Below are positions 1 through 11,272 of a stretch of 64,000 nt of DNA, one piece after another. The stretch lies in contig CM075351.1 of NCBI GenBank assembly GCA_037693485.1, positions 72,628,001 through 72,692,000 on the forward strand. Direction: 5' to 3'. Each line of letters begins with the position of its first letter. Position 1 is the stretch's first letter. A model generated the notes under the pieces. It had not been told where the DNA came from, did not search any database, and saw nothing but the letters and a program-made list of their open reading frames with translations. The translations under genes and the position numbers were made by a program. This stretch comes from Kitagawia praeruptora (taxonomy: Eukaryota > Streptophyta > Magnoliopsida > Apiales > Apiaceae).

Positions 1-499
1 TCATTCCGATTATTTCTCAAATACCCGAATAATCCCTGGACAGTGCCTCTACCGATTAAGTTCGATTCCCGCTTTTTACAACACTGCTTGAAGTGCGTAA
101 AAAAGGTAAAATGTATAATAAAATTGTAATATTTAATTCTTAACATGTAATGATTGACAAACCAAATGTTTAATAAAATTATAGAGCTATAACATACTAT
201 AGTTGCGAAATCATTTATCCGTGAAACATGTTTGTAGATAGGTAAAATCCTAAAATTTAAAATTTTAGCGTTGGAAAAATATATGATCATTGATCCCTAT
301 ATTTACATTAATTAATTTCTTCAAACTGTATCATAATTTTAAAAAATACTATTATTTCTAAAAACTTATACTTTTTACCATCGCCCAACTACATTCGTGC
401 TGATTTCACATGCCATTTTATATCAAAGACGCATGAAATTACATCCTATGTTACGGACTTGCGGCTCTTTAAAGTTGTTATATTTTCATTATAAGAATG
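1..499. other. AT-rich intergenic DNA with a diverged duplicate segment
   Basis: No open reading frame here looks genic. Roughly 300-499 resembles 49740-49960, upstream of the NLP gene: both carry a CATCG-CC-A--T-CATTC core, then TGATTTCAC, then GAATTACATCCT-like and CGGCTCTT/TGGCTCTTCAAAG blocks in the same order. This could be an old repeat or a duplicated promoter-like segment. The MULE at 510 inserted at its right border. Confidence 0.4.
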
Positions 500-509
500 A
501 TTTCTATTA

Positions 510-1894
510 GGGCAAAAGGTCACTTTACCTATTGTACAATTTAAAATTTTCTACTTAGTCTACTGTACTATCGAAGTGGTCATTGTACTTTCCTTTTTTT
601 CTCTTTTCCCCATCGCCGTATGTTTGACTAACGGAGTGCTGAGTTGGCATTCTAGTCAGCAGTCCATGTTGACCACATCAGCTTCAAAATAAATCCCAAA
701 TAAAATCCCAAATTAAACCCCTAAATAAATCCCAATTAAACCCAAAATAAAACCTAATCTAATTACAACCCAACCCCGCCCCGCCCCGCCCCGCCCCGCC
801 CCGCCCCGCCCCGCCCCGCCCCGCCCCGCCCCGCCCGCCTTGCCTTTCGATCTCCCAGTCATCTCTCTCTCTCCTGCCATCTCTCTCTCCCTCTCTCTCT
901 TTCCCTCCTCCCTTCTTCCTCTCATCTTCTAGAGGTTCTAAGGAGTCTAGATATGTGCTTAATTTTATCATTCTTTTCCTAATATGGATGATTCGAAATT
1001 CTAGGGTTCTTGGGTATGAATTTGGGGATTTCCATTTGGTTGATTGTTCGTTCATTTTGATGATTTCATTAGCTTGGTATGATGAATTGCAGTCGATTTG
1101 GGTAGGTAATTTCAAGCTTTGTGTTTGATTTTGTATCACCACGATTGGTTTGGTTTAGATCAGACATGGTAGATCATTATATCTTTCAGGAAAGTGATTA
1201 GGAAATTTGGAATAGTCATTGCAAATAAGGGATAGCAGACAACAGATATCCAATTATTGAATGCATTCAATGTATACGTATGCAAAGAGTTTCCATTGAA
1301 ACCTCCTAAATAAGCATCAGGATATGTCTAAACACTGAGTATGCCATTAAATATTTAATAATTAAGCAAATATTATCTTCATATACTTCAAGATTTGTGT
1401 TTGATTTTGTATCACCACGTTTGGTTTTGTTTTCACTTTCCTGAATTTTTTTTAATAAAAATTAAGATTATATAAAAAAATTTATAATTTTTATGAATTT
1501 ATTACGATTTTTTTTTGAATTTGTACGATTTTTTTAAAGTTTTTATAATTTTTTATTGTTTTTATAATTTTAATATTTTTTTAAAGTTTTTATAATTTTA
1601 AAATTTTTAATGAATTTATTACGAATTTTTTTAATTTTTTAAAGTTTTAATGATTTTTTTAAAGTTTTTAATAATTTTTTATAAAAAAAATTGTGATTGT
1701 GCTGATGTGGCGTCCACGTGGCAGGCTGACTGTGCATCACAATCAGCATTTTAACAGTCAAACTAATGGAACCAATTCTTGACTGACGGCGATGGGGAAA
1801 AGAGAAAAATGGAAAGTACAATGACCCCTTCGATACTACAGTAGACTAAGTGGAAATTTTTAAATAGTACAGTAGGCAAAGTGACCTTTTGCCC
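510..1894. mobile_element. Non-autonomous MULE-type transposon (Pack-MULE-like)
   Basis: The terminal inverted repeats are about 108 bp long (510-618 and 1787-1894) and start GGGCAAAAGGTCACTTT. A perfect 10-bp target duplication, ATTTCTATTA, flanks the element at 500-509 and 1895-1904. Long TIRs with a 9-11 bp duplication are typical of Mutator-like elements. The interior has no transposase. It holds a CCCCG array, a CT-rich tract that looks like a plant 5'UTR (850-935), and two ~38-bp direct copies of a GTGTTTGATTTTGTATCACC segment (about 1118 and 1394). The CT-rich leader suggests a captured promoter/5'UTR fragment, but I see no recognisable coding sequence. Confidence 0.88.
774..837. repeat. 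(CCCCG)n microsatellite
   Basis: About 12 tandem CCCCG units, by far the most GC-rich tract of the window, lying inside the MULE at 510-1894. The minus strand carries runs of four G at 5-nt spacing, which could form G-quadruplexes. It translates as glycine/arginine-rich peptides that should not be taken as genes. Confidence 0.9.
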
Positions 1895-1923
1895 ATTTCT
1901 ATTAGAATAAGATTATATATATA

Positions 1924-2304
1924 TAGGGTCTTGTTCTAATATAAACTAACTTAGGATAGAAACTAGAAACTAAACCTAAATTAAATATTTCAAGCTAATC
2001 TAATGACCAAACTAGGGGTACCCCAATACAAAAAACGTTTAAAATTATTGGCTCTATTCAACAAAAAAATTAAAAAAATTAAAAAAAAAGTTACTGTTCA
2101 CGTGATGACGTGGCACGTGAACAGTAACTTTTTTTAAATGTTTTTTAATTTTTTTTTATATTTTTGTTGAATAGAGACAAGAATTTTATAAGTTTTTTGT
2201 GAAGGTGCCCCTAGCGGGGCCATTAAAATAAATGAAATATAATTTACTTAGTGTAGGTTTCTAGTTTCTATTCTAAGGTTGGTTTCTATTTGAGCGCTAG
2301 CCTA
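1924..2304. mobile_element. Fold-back MITE in a (TA)n microsatellite, copy A
   Basis: Flanked on both sides by TATATA. The ends are imperfect inverted repeats: left TAGGGTCTTGTTCTAATATA with GATAGAAACTAGAAAC, right GTTTCTAGTTTCTATTCTA with TAGCCTA. The centre holds an inverted pair around TGACGTGG (GTTCACGTG / CACGTGAACAGTAAC), so the whole element can fold. The right half carries GGTGCCCCTAGCGGGGCC, a motif seen in several other elements of the window. No coding capacity. Confidence 0.72.
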
Positions 2305-2312
2305 TATATATA

Positions 2313-2681
2313 TAGGGAGGTGCTCAAATGAGACCCCCCTTATAATGAGACCCTCTTTTATAATGAGTCCCCCTCATATATCTTTTATTCTAAAGGGCCC
2401 CGCTAGGGGCACCCAATACGAAAAAGTCTTATAATTCTACCCTCTATTAATTCATCAAAAAAAAAATTAAAAAAAAAAATAATTTTTTGTTTCAAAAAAA
2501 AATGATGACGTGGCAGCAGTTTTTTTTTAAAATATTTTTTTTTGATGAATGGATAGAGGATATAATTATAAGTATTTTTCGTATTGGGTGCCCCTGGCGA
2601 GGCCCTTTAAAATAAAAGATATATGAGGGGACTCATTATAAGAGAGGGTCTCATTATAAGGGGGGTCTCATTTGAGCAGCC

Positions 2682-2686
<5 letters not shown>
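2313..2686. mobile_element. Fold-back MITE in a (TA)n microsatellite, copy B
   Basis: Separated from the previous MITE only by a short TATATA run. The inverted ends are nearly perfect over about 45 bp: left GTGCTCAAATGAGACCCCCC, right GGGGGGTCTCATTTGAGC. GGGTGCCCCTGGCGAGGCCC in the right arm and its mirror GGGCCCCGCTAGGGGCACCC in the left arm extend the pairing. Central A/T-rich arms surround TGATGACGTGGCAG. Non-coding. Confidence 0.78.

Positions 2687-2747
<61 letters not shown>
2685..2747. repeat. (TA)n microsatellite
   Basis: An uninterrupted TA run of about 63 bp, shared as border by the MITE on its left and the 3.8-kb element on its right. Confidence 0.95.
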
Positions 2748-2750
<3 letters not shown>

Positions 2751-3034
2751 GTCAATCAGGAGCCTCCGGGGATATCCCCTGCCATGTTTCATGGAGGGCG
2801 TCCGCCATGTTTCATGGAGGGCGTCCGCCATGAAACATGGAGGGCGTCCGCCATGAAACATGGAGGGCATATTCTTGTAAAAAATAAATTAAAAATAGAA
2901 AAATAAAATAAAATTCGAATTAAAATTCATAAAAATTCAAATATTAATACTCATTAATTCTGTGATTAATTTTACATTAGATTCACTAATTTCCTATTTT
3001 TAAGATTTTTACATTGGATTCACTAATTTAGTAG

Positions 3035-5435
3035 TACGGGTCAAATCGATAGTTGACGATGATTTTTACCATACAAATAAACTTATTATTTTTTAAAAAT
3101 TTAGGAATATAACTAAATTATATATATATTGACATCTATACGGTTGGATCGTCGAGAAATAGTTTTTAAAAAATAGAAACAAATCCTTGACAAAGCACTA
3201 GTTACGAGTACTAATTAGAATAGTAGTGATCTACTAAGATCCCCAACCAAATTAATTTTTTATTTTTTGAAAATTTGGGAATATCACTAAATTAGATATA
3301 TCAGGACATCCGTACGGTTGGATCGTCGAGAATTATTTTTTAAAAAATAGAAGCAACAATCCGGGATAAAGCACTAGTTACTAGTACTAGTTAGAATATT
3401 AGTGATCTACAAAGATCCCCAACCAAATTAATTTTTTATATTTTGAAAATTTGGGAATATCACTAAATTAGATATATATTGACATCCGTACGGTTGGATC
3501 ATCGAGAAGTATTTTTAAAAAAATAGAAACAACAATCCGTGACAAAGCACTAGTTACTAGTACTAGTTAGAATAGTAGTGATCTACTAAGATCCCCAACC
3601 AAATTAATTTTTTATTTTTTGAAAATTTGGGAATATTACTAAATTAGATATATATTGACATCTGTACGGTTGGATCGTCGAGAAGTGTTTTTTAAAAAAT
3701 AGAAAAAACAATCCGTGACAAAGCACTAGTTACTAGTACTAGTTAGAATAGTAGTGATCTACTAAGATCCCCAACCAAATTAATTTTTTATTTTTGGAAA
3801 ATTTGGAAAAATCACTAAATTAGATATATATTGACATCCGTACGGTTGGATCGTCGAGAAGTATTTTTAAAAAAAATAGAAACAACAATCTGTGACAAAG
3901 CACAAGTTACTAGTACCAGTTAGAATAGTAGTGATCTACTAAGATCCCCAACCAAATTAATTTTTCATTTTTTGAAAATTTGGAAATATCACTAAATTAG
4001 ATATATCTTGACATTCGTATAGTTGGATCGTCGAGAATTACTTTTTAAAAAATAGAAACAACAATCCGGGACAAAGCATTAGTTACTAGTACTAGTTAGA
4101 ATAGTAGTGATCTACTAAGATCCCCAACCAAATTAATTTTTTAATTTTTGAACATTTGGGAATATTACTAAATTAGATATATATTGACATCTGTACGGTT
4201 GGATCGTCGAGAAGTATTTTTTAAAAAATAGAAACAACAATCCGTGACAAAGCAATAGTTACTAGTACATGTTAGAATAGTAGTGATCTACTAAGATCCC
4301 AACCAAATTAATTTTTTATTTTTTGAAAATTTGGGAATATCACTAAATTAGATATATATTCACATTCGTACGGTTGGATCGTCGAGAAGTATTTTTAAAA
4401 AAATAGAAACAAAAATCCGTGACAAAGCACTAGTTACAAGTACCAGTTAGAATAGTAGTGATCTACTAAGATCCCCAACCAAATTAATTTTTTATTTTTT
4501 GAAAATTTTGGAATTGGATCATCGAGAAGTATTTTTTAAAAAATAGAAACAACAATCCGTGACAAAGCAATAGTTACTAGTACCTGTTAGAATAGTAGTG
4601 ATCCACTAAGATCCCCAACCAAATTAATTTTTTATTTTTTGAAAATTTGGGAATATCACTAAATTAGATATATATTGACATCCGTACTGTTGAATCGTCG
4701 AGAAGTATTTTTTAAAAAATAGAAACAAATTCGTGACAAAGCACTAGTTACTAGTACTAAGTAGAATAGTAGTGATCTACTAAGATCCCCAACCAAATTA
4801 ATTTTTTATTTTTTGAAAATTTGGGAATATCAATAAATTAGACATATATTGACATATCGTGCGGTTGGATCGTCGATAATTATTTTTTAAAACATAAAAA
4901 CAACAATCGGGGACAAAGCACTAGTTAACAGTACTGGTCAAATCAATAGTTGACTATCACTTTTACCATCCGAATAAATTTATTATTTTTTAAAAACTTG
5001 GGAATATAACTAAATTAGACATATATTAACATACGTGCAGTTGGATCGTCGATGAGTATTTTAAAAAAAATAGAAACAACAATCGGGGACAAAGCACTAG
5101 TTAAGAGTACTAGTCAGATCGATAGTTGACTACCACTTTTACCATCCAAATAAATTTATTATTTTTTAAAAACTTGGGAATATCACTAAATTAGACATAT
5201 ATTGACATACGTGTGGTTGGATCGTCGATGAGTATTTTTTAAAAAATAGAAACAACAGTCGGGGACAAAGCACTAGTTAGGAGTACTGGTCAAATCGATA
5301 GTTTACTACCACTTTTACCATCCAAATAAATTTTTATTTTTTAAAAACTTGGGAATATCACTAAATTAGATATATATTGACACACGTGCGGTTGGATCGT
5401 CGATGAGTATTTTTTAAAAAATAGAAACAACAATC
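3035..5435. repeat. ~176-bp satellite array, about 13 units
   Basis: The landmark GTGATCTACTAAGATCCCC recurs about every 176-177 bp (for example 3226, 3402, 3578, 3754, 3931). Each unit also has TTGACATCCGTACGGTTGGA and ACAAAGCACTAGTTACTAG. Several units are truncated, for example near 4520 where the ATATTGACATCCGT part is missing. The last three to four units form a diverged subtype with ACTTTTACCATCC and GATGAGTATTTT. Four more units of the family lie in a hAT element at 44510-45190. Confidence 0.9.
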
Positions 5436-5929
5436 AAGATCTAACGGTTCTGATTTTTTTGCTAAAAATCTAACGATAATTATTCATTTTATACGGATTT
5501 ATATTATGTATTTGAATTAGTGACTGAAAGATATGGTTTAATATTTTTTGGTATATATTAATAATTACACGATTATGTTTTAAATTAAAAGGTCACCTAT
5601 TTTAATCAGAAAAAATATTAATGATTGGAAGATTATGATTACAAAATTATGTTTTAAATATTAATGATTACATTTTGAATATCACTAAATTTTTGAAGTT
5701 GTTTTAAATTTTTAATAAACAATAAACGAATTTGAGGGAAAAAAAAGTGTATGCACACCCACAATGAAACATTGTGGGCGTCGATAAAATTACATTTTTA
5801 CCCTTACTACGCCCACAATGAAACAATGTGGGCGTCTACTACCCGATTATGCCCACTGAACCCGATACAAACACAAAACTCGATTATACACACAAAAAAC
5901 CCTAATTTCTAACATAACCTAATTTTCCA

Positions 5930-6435
5930 ATTATATCACTATTTTTCTATTTTCTTGATTTTCAATAATTTTTATCTAGTTTGTGAAATATATTATAAAA
6001 TTAATAAAAAATGAAGAAATGTTTAAATTCGAATTGAAATTTCATACACACTCAACTAGTGGTACTCACTAATTTTGGGATGAATGTCAACTCAATATCA
6101 CTATTTTCCTATTTTCTTGATTTTTCAATAATTTTTAACTAGTTTGTGAACTATAATATAAATTAATTAAAAAGGAAGAAAAATTAAATTTGAATTAAAA
6201 ATTCATACAAACTCAATTAGTAGTCACTAATTTTGGGATGAATGTCAACTCAATATCACTATTTTTCTATTTTCTTTATTTTGTAATAATTTTTATTTAG
6301 TTTGTGAAATATATTATGAAATTAATTAAAAATGAAGAATAATTTAAATTCGAATTTAAAATTCATACACACTCAAATAGTGGTAGTCACTAATTTTGGG
6401 ATGAATGTCAACTCAATATGATTATTTTTCTATTT
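5930..6435. repeat. Three tandem copies of a ~160-bp AT-rich unit
   Basis: The unit begins TCACTATTTTTCTATTTTCTT, runs through AGTTTGTGAA-TATAT and ends with ACTAATTTTGGGATGAATG. Starts fall near 5938, 6102 and 6259, with a partial fourth at 6420 that merges into the terminal repeat of the enclosing element. Confidence 0.8.
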
Positions 6436-6546
6436 TTAATTTAATTTTTACAAGTATACGCCCTCCATGTTTCAAGGAAGGCATCCGCCATGAAACATGG
6501 AGGGCGTACGGGATCAGGGGATATCCCCCGGGGGCTGTGGAACGTG

Positions 6547-6548
<2 letters not shown>

Positions 6549-6583
<35 letters not shown>
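6549..6583. repeat. (TA)n microsatellite
   Basis: A TA run of about 34 bp bordering the 3.8-kb element and the start of another repeat. Confidence 0.92.
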
Positions 6584-6584
<1 letters not shown>

Positions 6585-6585
<1 letters not shown>

Positions 6586-6730
6586 TTTCTAGGGAGAACC
6601 TCCTTATCAAGAGAACCAGAACCTCAATCTAGATCATCCATTAATTAAATTTTATTTTAATTTCATTATACAAGCCACAATGGTAGTATTGTAATAAAAT
6701 AGATTGATGAAGGTCATTTAAAATTCACTA
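6585..6730. mobile_element. Left end only of another (TA)n-inserted element
   Basis: Sequence after the TA run starts CTAGGGAGAACCTCCTTATC, the same kind of end (TAGGG, then AGAACC) as the MITEs at 37570 and 37940 and as the complement of 37390-37453. No matching right end was found nearby, so the boundary at 6730 is arbitrary. Confidence 0.35.
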
Positions 6731-7686
6731 TCAAATATTATACGTACAATATATCTTTTAGAATATGGAAAAAATCTTTAAATTAAGATTTGATTATAGA
6801 ACACAATCTTTTTTAAATTAGGAAAGAATATCTTGACACAAATATCACGTTATAGTTGTCTATACAATTTAGATTTAGACTATACAATTTATCAATTTTG
6901 CAACACCGAAAAACCTAGAAGCATAACCTAAGAAGAAAACGGAGGAAGAAGACGACGATACATAATTCGTTTTTCATTTCTGTAGAGTTAAACATTTAAA
7001 CTATGTATTTTTGTAGAACATTGACTAGAACACTTGTTTTCTGTTCTAGGTGTGCTATGGAGTTGGCCATCAACGAAGTGCTGACCATAGAAGAAGAAGA
7101 ATTAAGAAAAAATTATATTGTAAGGTTACAACCACGGATCTTGATAGATGTGTTCTTGTATGTGTTATTGTATGGTAAGATTCTTGTATATGTTCTGATC
7201 CAATCTAACAGATTCTTGATTCATGTAGGTGTTATGTTCTGATACAATCTAACAGATTCTTGATTCTTATAGGTGTTCTTATTCTGATCCAATCAAATGG
7301 ATCTAATAGAATCTTGATTCTTATAGTTGTTCTGTCCAGGATGAACCTTATTCAGAATGAACCCTAGACTTTTGACTGATGTGTTATCATCTACTTTGAT
7401 GTCAAATCAAAGTTCTGCTATGTGTTTTGCAAAGTACTAATTGAGAAAAACGGGGGTTGCAAGTACGTGATTTGTGTTTGCGGGTATAAGTTTTGTTGAA
7501 CTTATTTTGGCAAAGTACTAATAAATTCTTGATTCTTGTAGGTGTTCTGTTGTTGTCATTCACGCGCCTTATTGGGAATGAACCCTAAATTTTTGACTGA
7601 TGTGTTATCATCTACTTTCATGTCAAATCATATGATACTTTAAATTCCACTATGTGTTCTGAGGAATGCAATCATGGAAGGTTGTG
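6730..7686. other. Gene-free flank with short tandem repeats
   Basis: No convincing coding region. From about 7180 to 7345 a ~50-bp phrase (TCTGATCCAATCTAACAGA, then TTCTTGATTCTTATAGGTGT) repeats about three times in degraded form; part of it recurs near 7525. The two AATGAACCCTA blocks at about 7355 and 7575 suggest an older duplication. The Athila/Tat-like element inserted at 7686/7687, using TTGTG. Confidence 0.5.
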
Positions 7687-9246
7687 TGATAAGTGGAGTT
7701 TATATCCACTTGGAACATTCTATAATGGCTTAAATTGATTGTCTTGGACTCAAGTTTGTGATGGTTTTGATATGTTTTGTTTAGTTGTGCAGATTTACGA
7801 GAATGTTGATTAAGGTTGATGCTTCTATCGTTTTTGGAGAATAAATTGATTAAAATTCGGATTTCTGAGACGGTTGCGCAGTCTACACTGTTTTGGACAT
7901 ATCTGGAATTCTAGAAGTCCGTTTTCAGCGATCTTACTGCCCACGCGAAGCTTGGGAGATTTTCTATTATATTGGACAGGTGTTGCACGAGCAGGTTGCG
8001 CGTGGTGGGCGCAGGTTGCGCGACAAACAGACTGATGGGCGCAGGTTGCACGCGCGCCGTGCTGAAAAATTACAGTTTTTACTATTTTGGCCATATCTTG
8101 AGTTTTAGAAGTCCGTTTGAGGCCCGTAAGCAGTCCACGCGAAGATAACGAGATTTTCTATCATTGTAAAGTGGTCCAGATGTCCAGTTACTACTGGAAC
8201 GGTCCAGAAATACTGAAGAAAAGTCAGCTACGAATTTTCCTTAAAAACAGAATCAGTTTAGGAAACATATTTTGCAGAAATTCTATTTTAACTCTATTTT
8301 GGGTATTTTCTTGCTGGGCAAGAATTATAGAGCCTATATAAACACATCCAACCCTTGTAATTTGTATCATTAGGAGTAGAACCATTACATATCAATTACT
8401 TAGGTTTATTTGTATCTTTTCATACTTTGTTTTTATAATGGTTTCATCAGATCCCATGATGACGAGAGGTTCGATTATGAACTAATCGTTGTCATGGGAT
8501 TCTAACGGATTTATTTATGGAGTTTAGTATCTTGATGCTTTAAAGATCTTTGTGTGATGTATATCTGATATCCTCGTATGGTTGTGCTTAATTGTTAGAT
8601 GCGTAGCTAACATCTAATTTGTTGATCTCTTGTGAAGTGAAAGTGGATCTTGAGATTTAGAACTTGCCATGCTAGCATAGGTTCATGATTGTTTATCAAC
8701 ATGATTCGTAGTATGAGATGAAAATACTTATATTGCCCTATGTGATCATTATGGATAACTTGTTCTTCAACCGTTATGTTTTCAAATTCTATAGACATAT
8801 AGGGTCTAAGCATAATTGGTGTCTACTCATCTTCTATCTCTTTTGTGGATGTATGTTTAGTTTGGTATACGTATACTGAGAGGTAGCGTGTACTTGTTTC
8901 GTGTTATCCGATCAGATATCATAACCATTGCATATAGTGATTAAAGGCGTCAGATCTAAGCAAAGTATTTAATGAAGTTAGGATCCCATGTTTTCTCTTA
9001 CATAAGTAATCTGATTTAAGTTCTTGTTAGTTAGTTAATTCTTAGTTTGTTAATTTGTTTTTTTTAGTTAATCTTAGTTAATCAAAACCTAATCTTGTTA
9101 ATTGACTTAGTAGTGCATAATAACCATACATTATTGCATAGGTGCATTGACTGAATTGAAACCTAAACCAGATCTCTGTGGGAACGAACTCGACTTATTC
9201 ATATATTACTTGTGACCACGTACGCTTGCGTGATTTAGTGCAAACA
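7687..9246 (+). repeat. 5' LTR of the Athila/Tat-like element
   Basis: TG...CA bounded, 1560 bp. It carries a TATATAAA box near 8335, close to a CCAACCCTTGTAATTTG stretch, a plausible transcription start region. A G/C-rich zone with repeated GCAGGTTGCGCG lies at 7985-8060. Short open frames inside are not genes. Confidence 0.93.
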
Positions 9247-9252
9247 AGTTTT

Positions 9253-9270
9253 TGGCGCCGCTGCCGGGGA
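9253..9270 (+). other. Primer binding site, tRNA-Asp type
   Basis: TGGCGCCGCTGCCGGGGA lies six bases after the 5' LTR. From family knowledge, Athila and Tat lineage elements use this TGGCGCCG-TGCCGGGGA type site, complementary to the 3' end of tRNA-Asp. Confidence 0.85.
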
Positions 9271-9409
9271 TCATCGGTGTTTTATTTTTGGTTTATGTGC
9301 TTGTCAATAGTGGTCGTTAGAGTTCACTGACTCGGATTTCTTTTTCTCATCTATTCTTGTATAGTTCGTTGGTGTTTCAGGTACTTGTCAGAGAGCGTTG
9401 ACGTTGAAG

Positions 9410-10528
9410 ATGGATTTTCTAACTTACTATAGAGTTCAGCAGGTGGCTAGTGTTTGTGAGCTATGTGCGGGCGCACATGAGACGTATCAGTGTTGGAGCA
9501 ACTAAGGTGGTATTCAACAGCCTCAGCAATGTGAGCGGTGTTTGGGCGTTCATGATCCCTCACAATATTGTTACTGTGAAGGAGTTGATCCATATGTCAA
9601 TTATGAGGAGCAACCATATTTTCAATACCATCCTCAACTGTACCAGCAAGATGTTCCAACTATGTCATATGTCACTTATGAGGAGCAACCATATTTTCAA
9701 TACCATCCTCAACAGTACCAGCAAGATGTTCCAGATACGTCATATGTCTTTGGTAGTGAAGAGTTTCAACATCAGCAACCTATTCCTACTTTTCAGTCAG
9801 ATGAGGTTGATGATTTGAAGGAGATTAGGAAGGAGATTAGGATGCTTGTAGAGAATCATGAGAAGTCTATCAAATCTATGGGGACACTTGTTGCTCAAGT
9901 TTTTAGTGCCTTGGAACAAGAGAATCAACAATTCATACCAGAGGCAATTCCAGAAAATAACGGTGACGTGGAGCAAGGTACTGTATGCTTAATTGAGGAA
10001 GACAAATTCCAAGAGGAGGTTAGCGTTCATAAGCCATGTGAGGAATTTGATCAAGCTAGTGAGGTGGATGATTTGGAAAGGGCATTATTTGAGACAGACA
10101 CTGATGAGCTACAAAAATTTCAAGAATTGGTATGTGCGTACCAAGAGGACACTAATGAGCTACGCAAATTTCAAGAATTGGTATGTGCGAACCAAGAGGC
10201 TGATGATCATGGGAATGATGCAGGTCTTCTACTTGTCTCAGAGTATAAAGATGGAGGTAGCGCATTAGAGCCAATGAAGGAAGTTCTCTTTGAGGAACCA
10301 AAGGCTTCAGCAACTTACATTTACCCTCCTCCATTATATTCAAGCGAAGCCCGCGAATTTGTGTTGTTCTACAAATTGTCAGATTTTGGGTCAAGAAATG
10401 AAGGCATTGGAATAGGATATAGTTGTTATATGAATAGGCCAAGCGAGGAGAAGGGGCAGAAAGTGTGCCGCCGTGTTGACGATGAAGTCTCGCGAAGAGA
10501 TGACCAGGCCAACTATTATCATCCTTAA
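9410..10528 (+). pseudogene. Gag-like zinc-knuckle protein of the Athila/Tat-like element
   Basis: The frame opens at ATG 9410, is interrupted by an in-frame TAA at 9503-9505, and continues to 10528. Just before the stop is a CX2CX4HX4C knuckle (CELCAGAHETYQC). Soon after it is a second, CX2CX4HX5C (CERCLGVHDPSQYC), which suggests nucleic-acid binding by a Gag-related protein. Downstream is a duplicated 26-residue block (EEQPYFQYHPQ-YQQDVP), a charged helical stretch (KEIRKEIRMLVENHEKSIK), then an acidic region with a 17-residue repeat (DT-EL-KFQELVCA-QE). No protease or reverse transcriptase follows. Whether the rest after the stop is translated is unknown. The protein matches the zinc-knuckle-plus-linker part of Athila-type Gag in style; the exact family is inferred. 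Confidence 0.6.
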
Positions 10529-11272
10529 TGGAGGCTTGGAAGTAACGTCAAGCTATTGACGTTAAAGAAGCGCTTCATGGGAGGCAACCCACGGTTTTCG
10601 ACATTTTTATTTAGGTATATTTCCTGCTATCCTTTGTATTACCTTCAATTCAATGGGGACATTGAATATTTTAAGTTTGGGGGTGGTTTGGGGGATTAGT
10701 AGTTGTTGTTGTATTATTTGTTCATGTAGGATTTCATGCTTTGCATATTAGTAGTAGTAAATTATGCATTTATGTTCGTGATATCTACGTTTGTTTCATA
10801 TAGGACATTCTATTTTTTTTGTTCGTATATCATGTGAGTTCATAATAGTATGCATTTGCACCCATGCTTGATAGGAATTTTGTGTTGTTGACGCTTTTGA
10901 TTGAGAAGTGATATGCTTTGTTCTTGTGCACACACATACACTAGTAAGTTGAAGCTAGTAAACTTATTGAATGTTGTAAGTGATTAGAAGGACATAAATA
11001 TGTGCAAGATGATTTAGTTTGCATGCTTTGAATACAAGTCGGTGCGTTAGAGAAATTTTTGCTTGGGATTGAGTATGTTTTTCCACCAAGTGAGATTTTG
11101 AGCCTTATTGCATATTTGTTACAATTTATTCATTTGCTTGAGTGTCCACGGATTGTTTGCATTGCTAGCAGTTGTTTGAGGTCTTTCTTGAAACGCATGA
11201 CATTATTTGACGATTAAAATAATAAAGGCATTTAGGAATAACCGCATATTTTCCCATATTACCACACCATAT
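10529..11272 (+). other. Non-coding internal region of the Athila/Tat-like element (left part)
   Basis: It contains GAAGCGCTTCATGGGAGGCA at about 10567, a phrase I associate with pol-less plant LTR elements, and a second polypurine-like tract AAGTTTGGGGGTGG at 10673. No coding sequence. The Sirevirus inserted at 11272. Confidence 0.6.

Larger units (their letters stand above)
2748..6551. mobile_element. 3.8-kb (TA)n-inserted element carrying a satellite array
   Basis: Both borders are (TA)n. The two ends are related in inverted orientation. Each has the 12-bp palindrome GGGGATATCCCC (about 2769 and 6518). Each then has CATGTTTCATGG / CCATGAAACATGGAGGGCG repeats, followed by CTTGTAAAAATTAAATT and AAAAATAGAAAAATAA or their complements. 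The interior is tandem repeat plus AT-rich DNA with no open reading frame, so the element is non-autonomous. Further hairpins GCCCACAATGAAACATTGTG lie at 5758-5833. It resembles the transposase-bearing element at 38256-43703 in target site and hairpin style. The family assignment (MULE-like) is inference. Confidence 0.6.

Noticed and set aside
713..1142. Arg/Gly-rich open frames on the minus strand
   Set aside because: They are translations of the CCCCG array and CT-rich tract inside a MULE; no homology or intron structure supports a gene.
2607..2870. Peptides with long Ile-Tyr repeats (also at 6422-6610, 37392-37656, 43848-44096)
   Set aside because: They come from reading through (TA)n microsatellites.
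3035..5435. CRISPR-like array
   Set aside because: The ~176-bp units are contiguous satellite repeats without unique spacers, in eukaryotic DNA with no cas genes.
7003..7242. 79-codon open frame starting MYFCRTLTRTLVFCSRCAM
   Set aside because: Short, runs into local tandem repeats, no recognised domain or splice context.
7825..8341. Open frames inside the Athila/Tat-like LTR, repeated at 28018-28531
   Set aside because: They recur identically because they lie in both LTRs; LTR sequence is non-coding.
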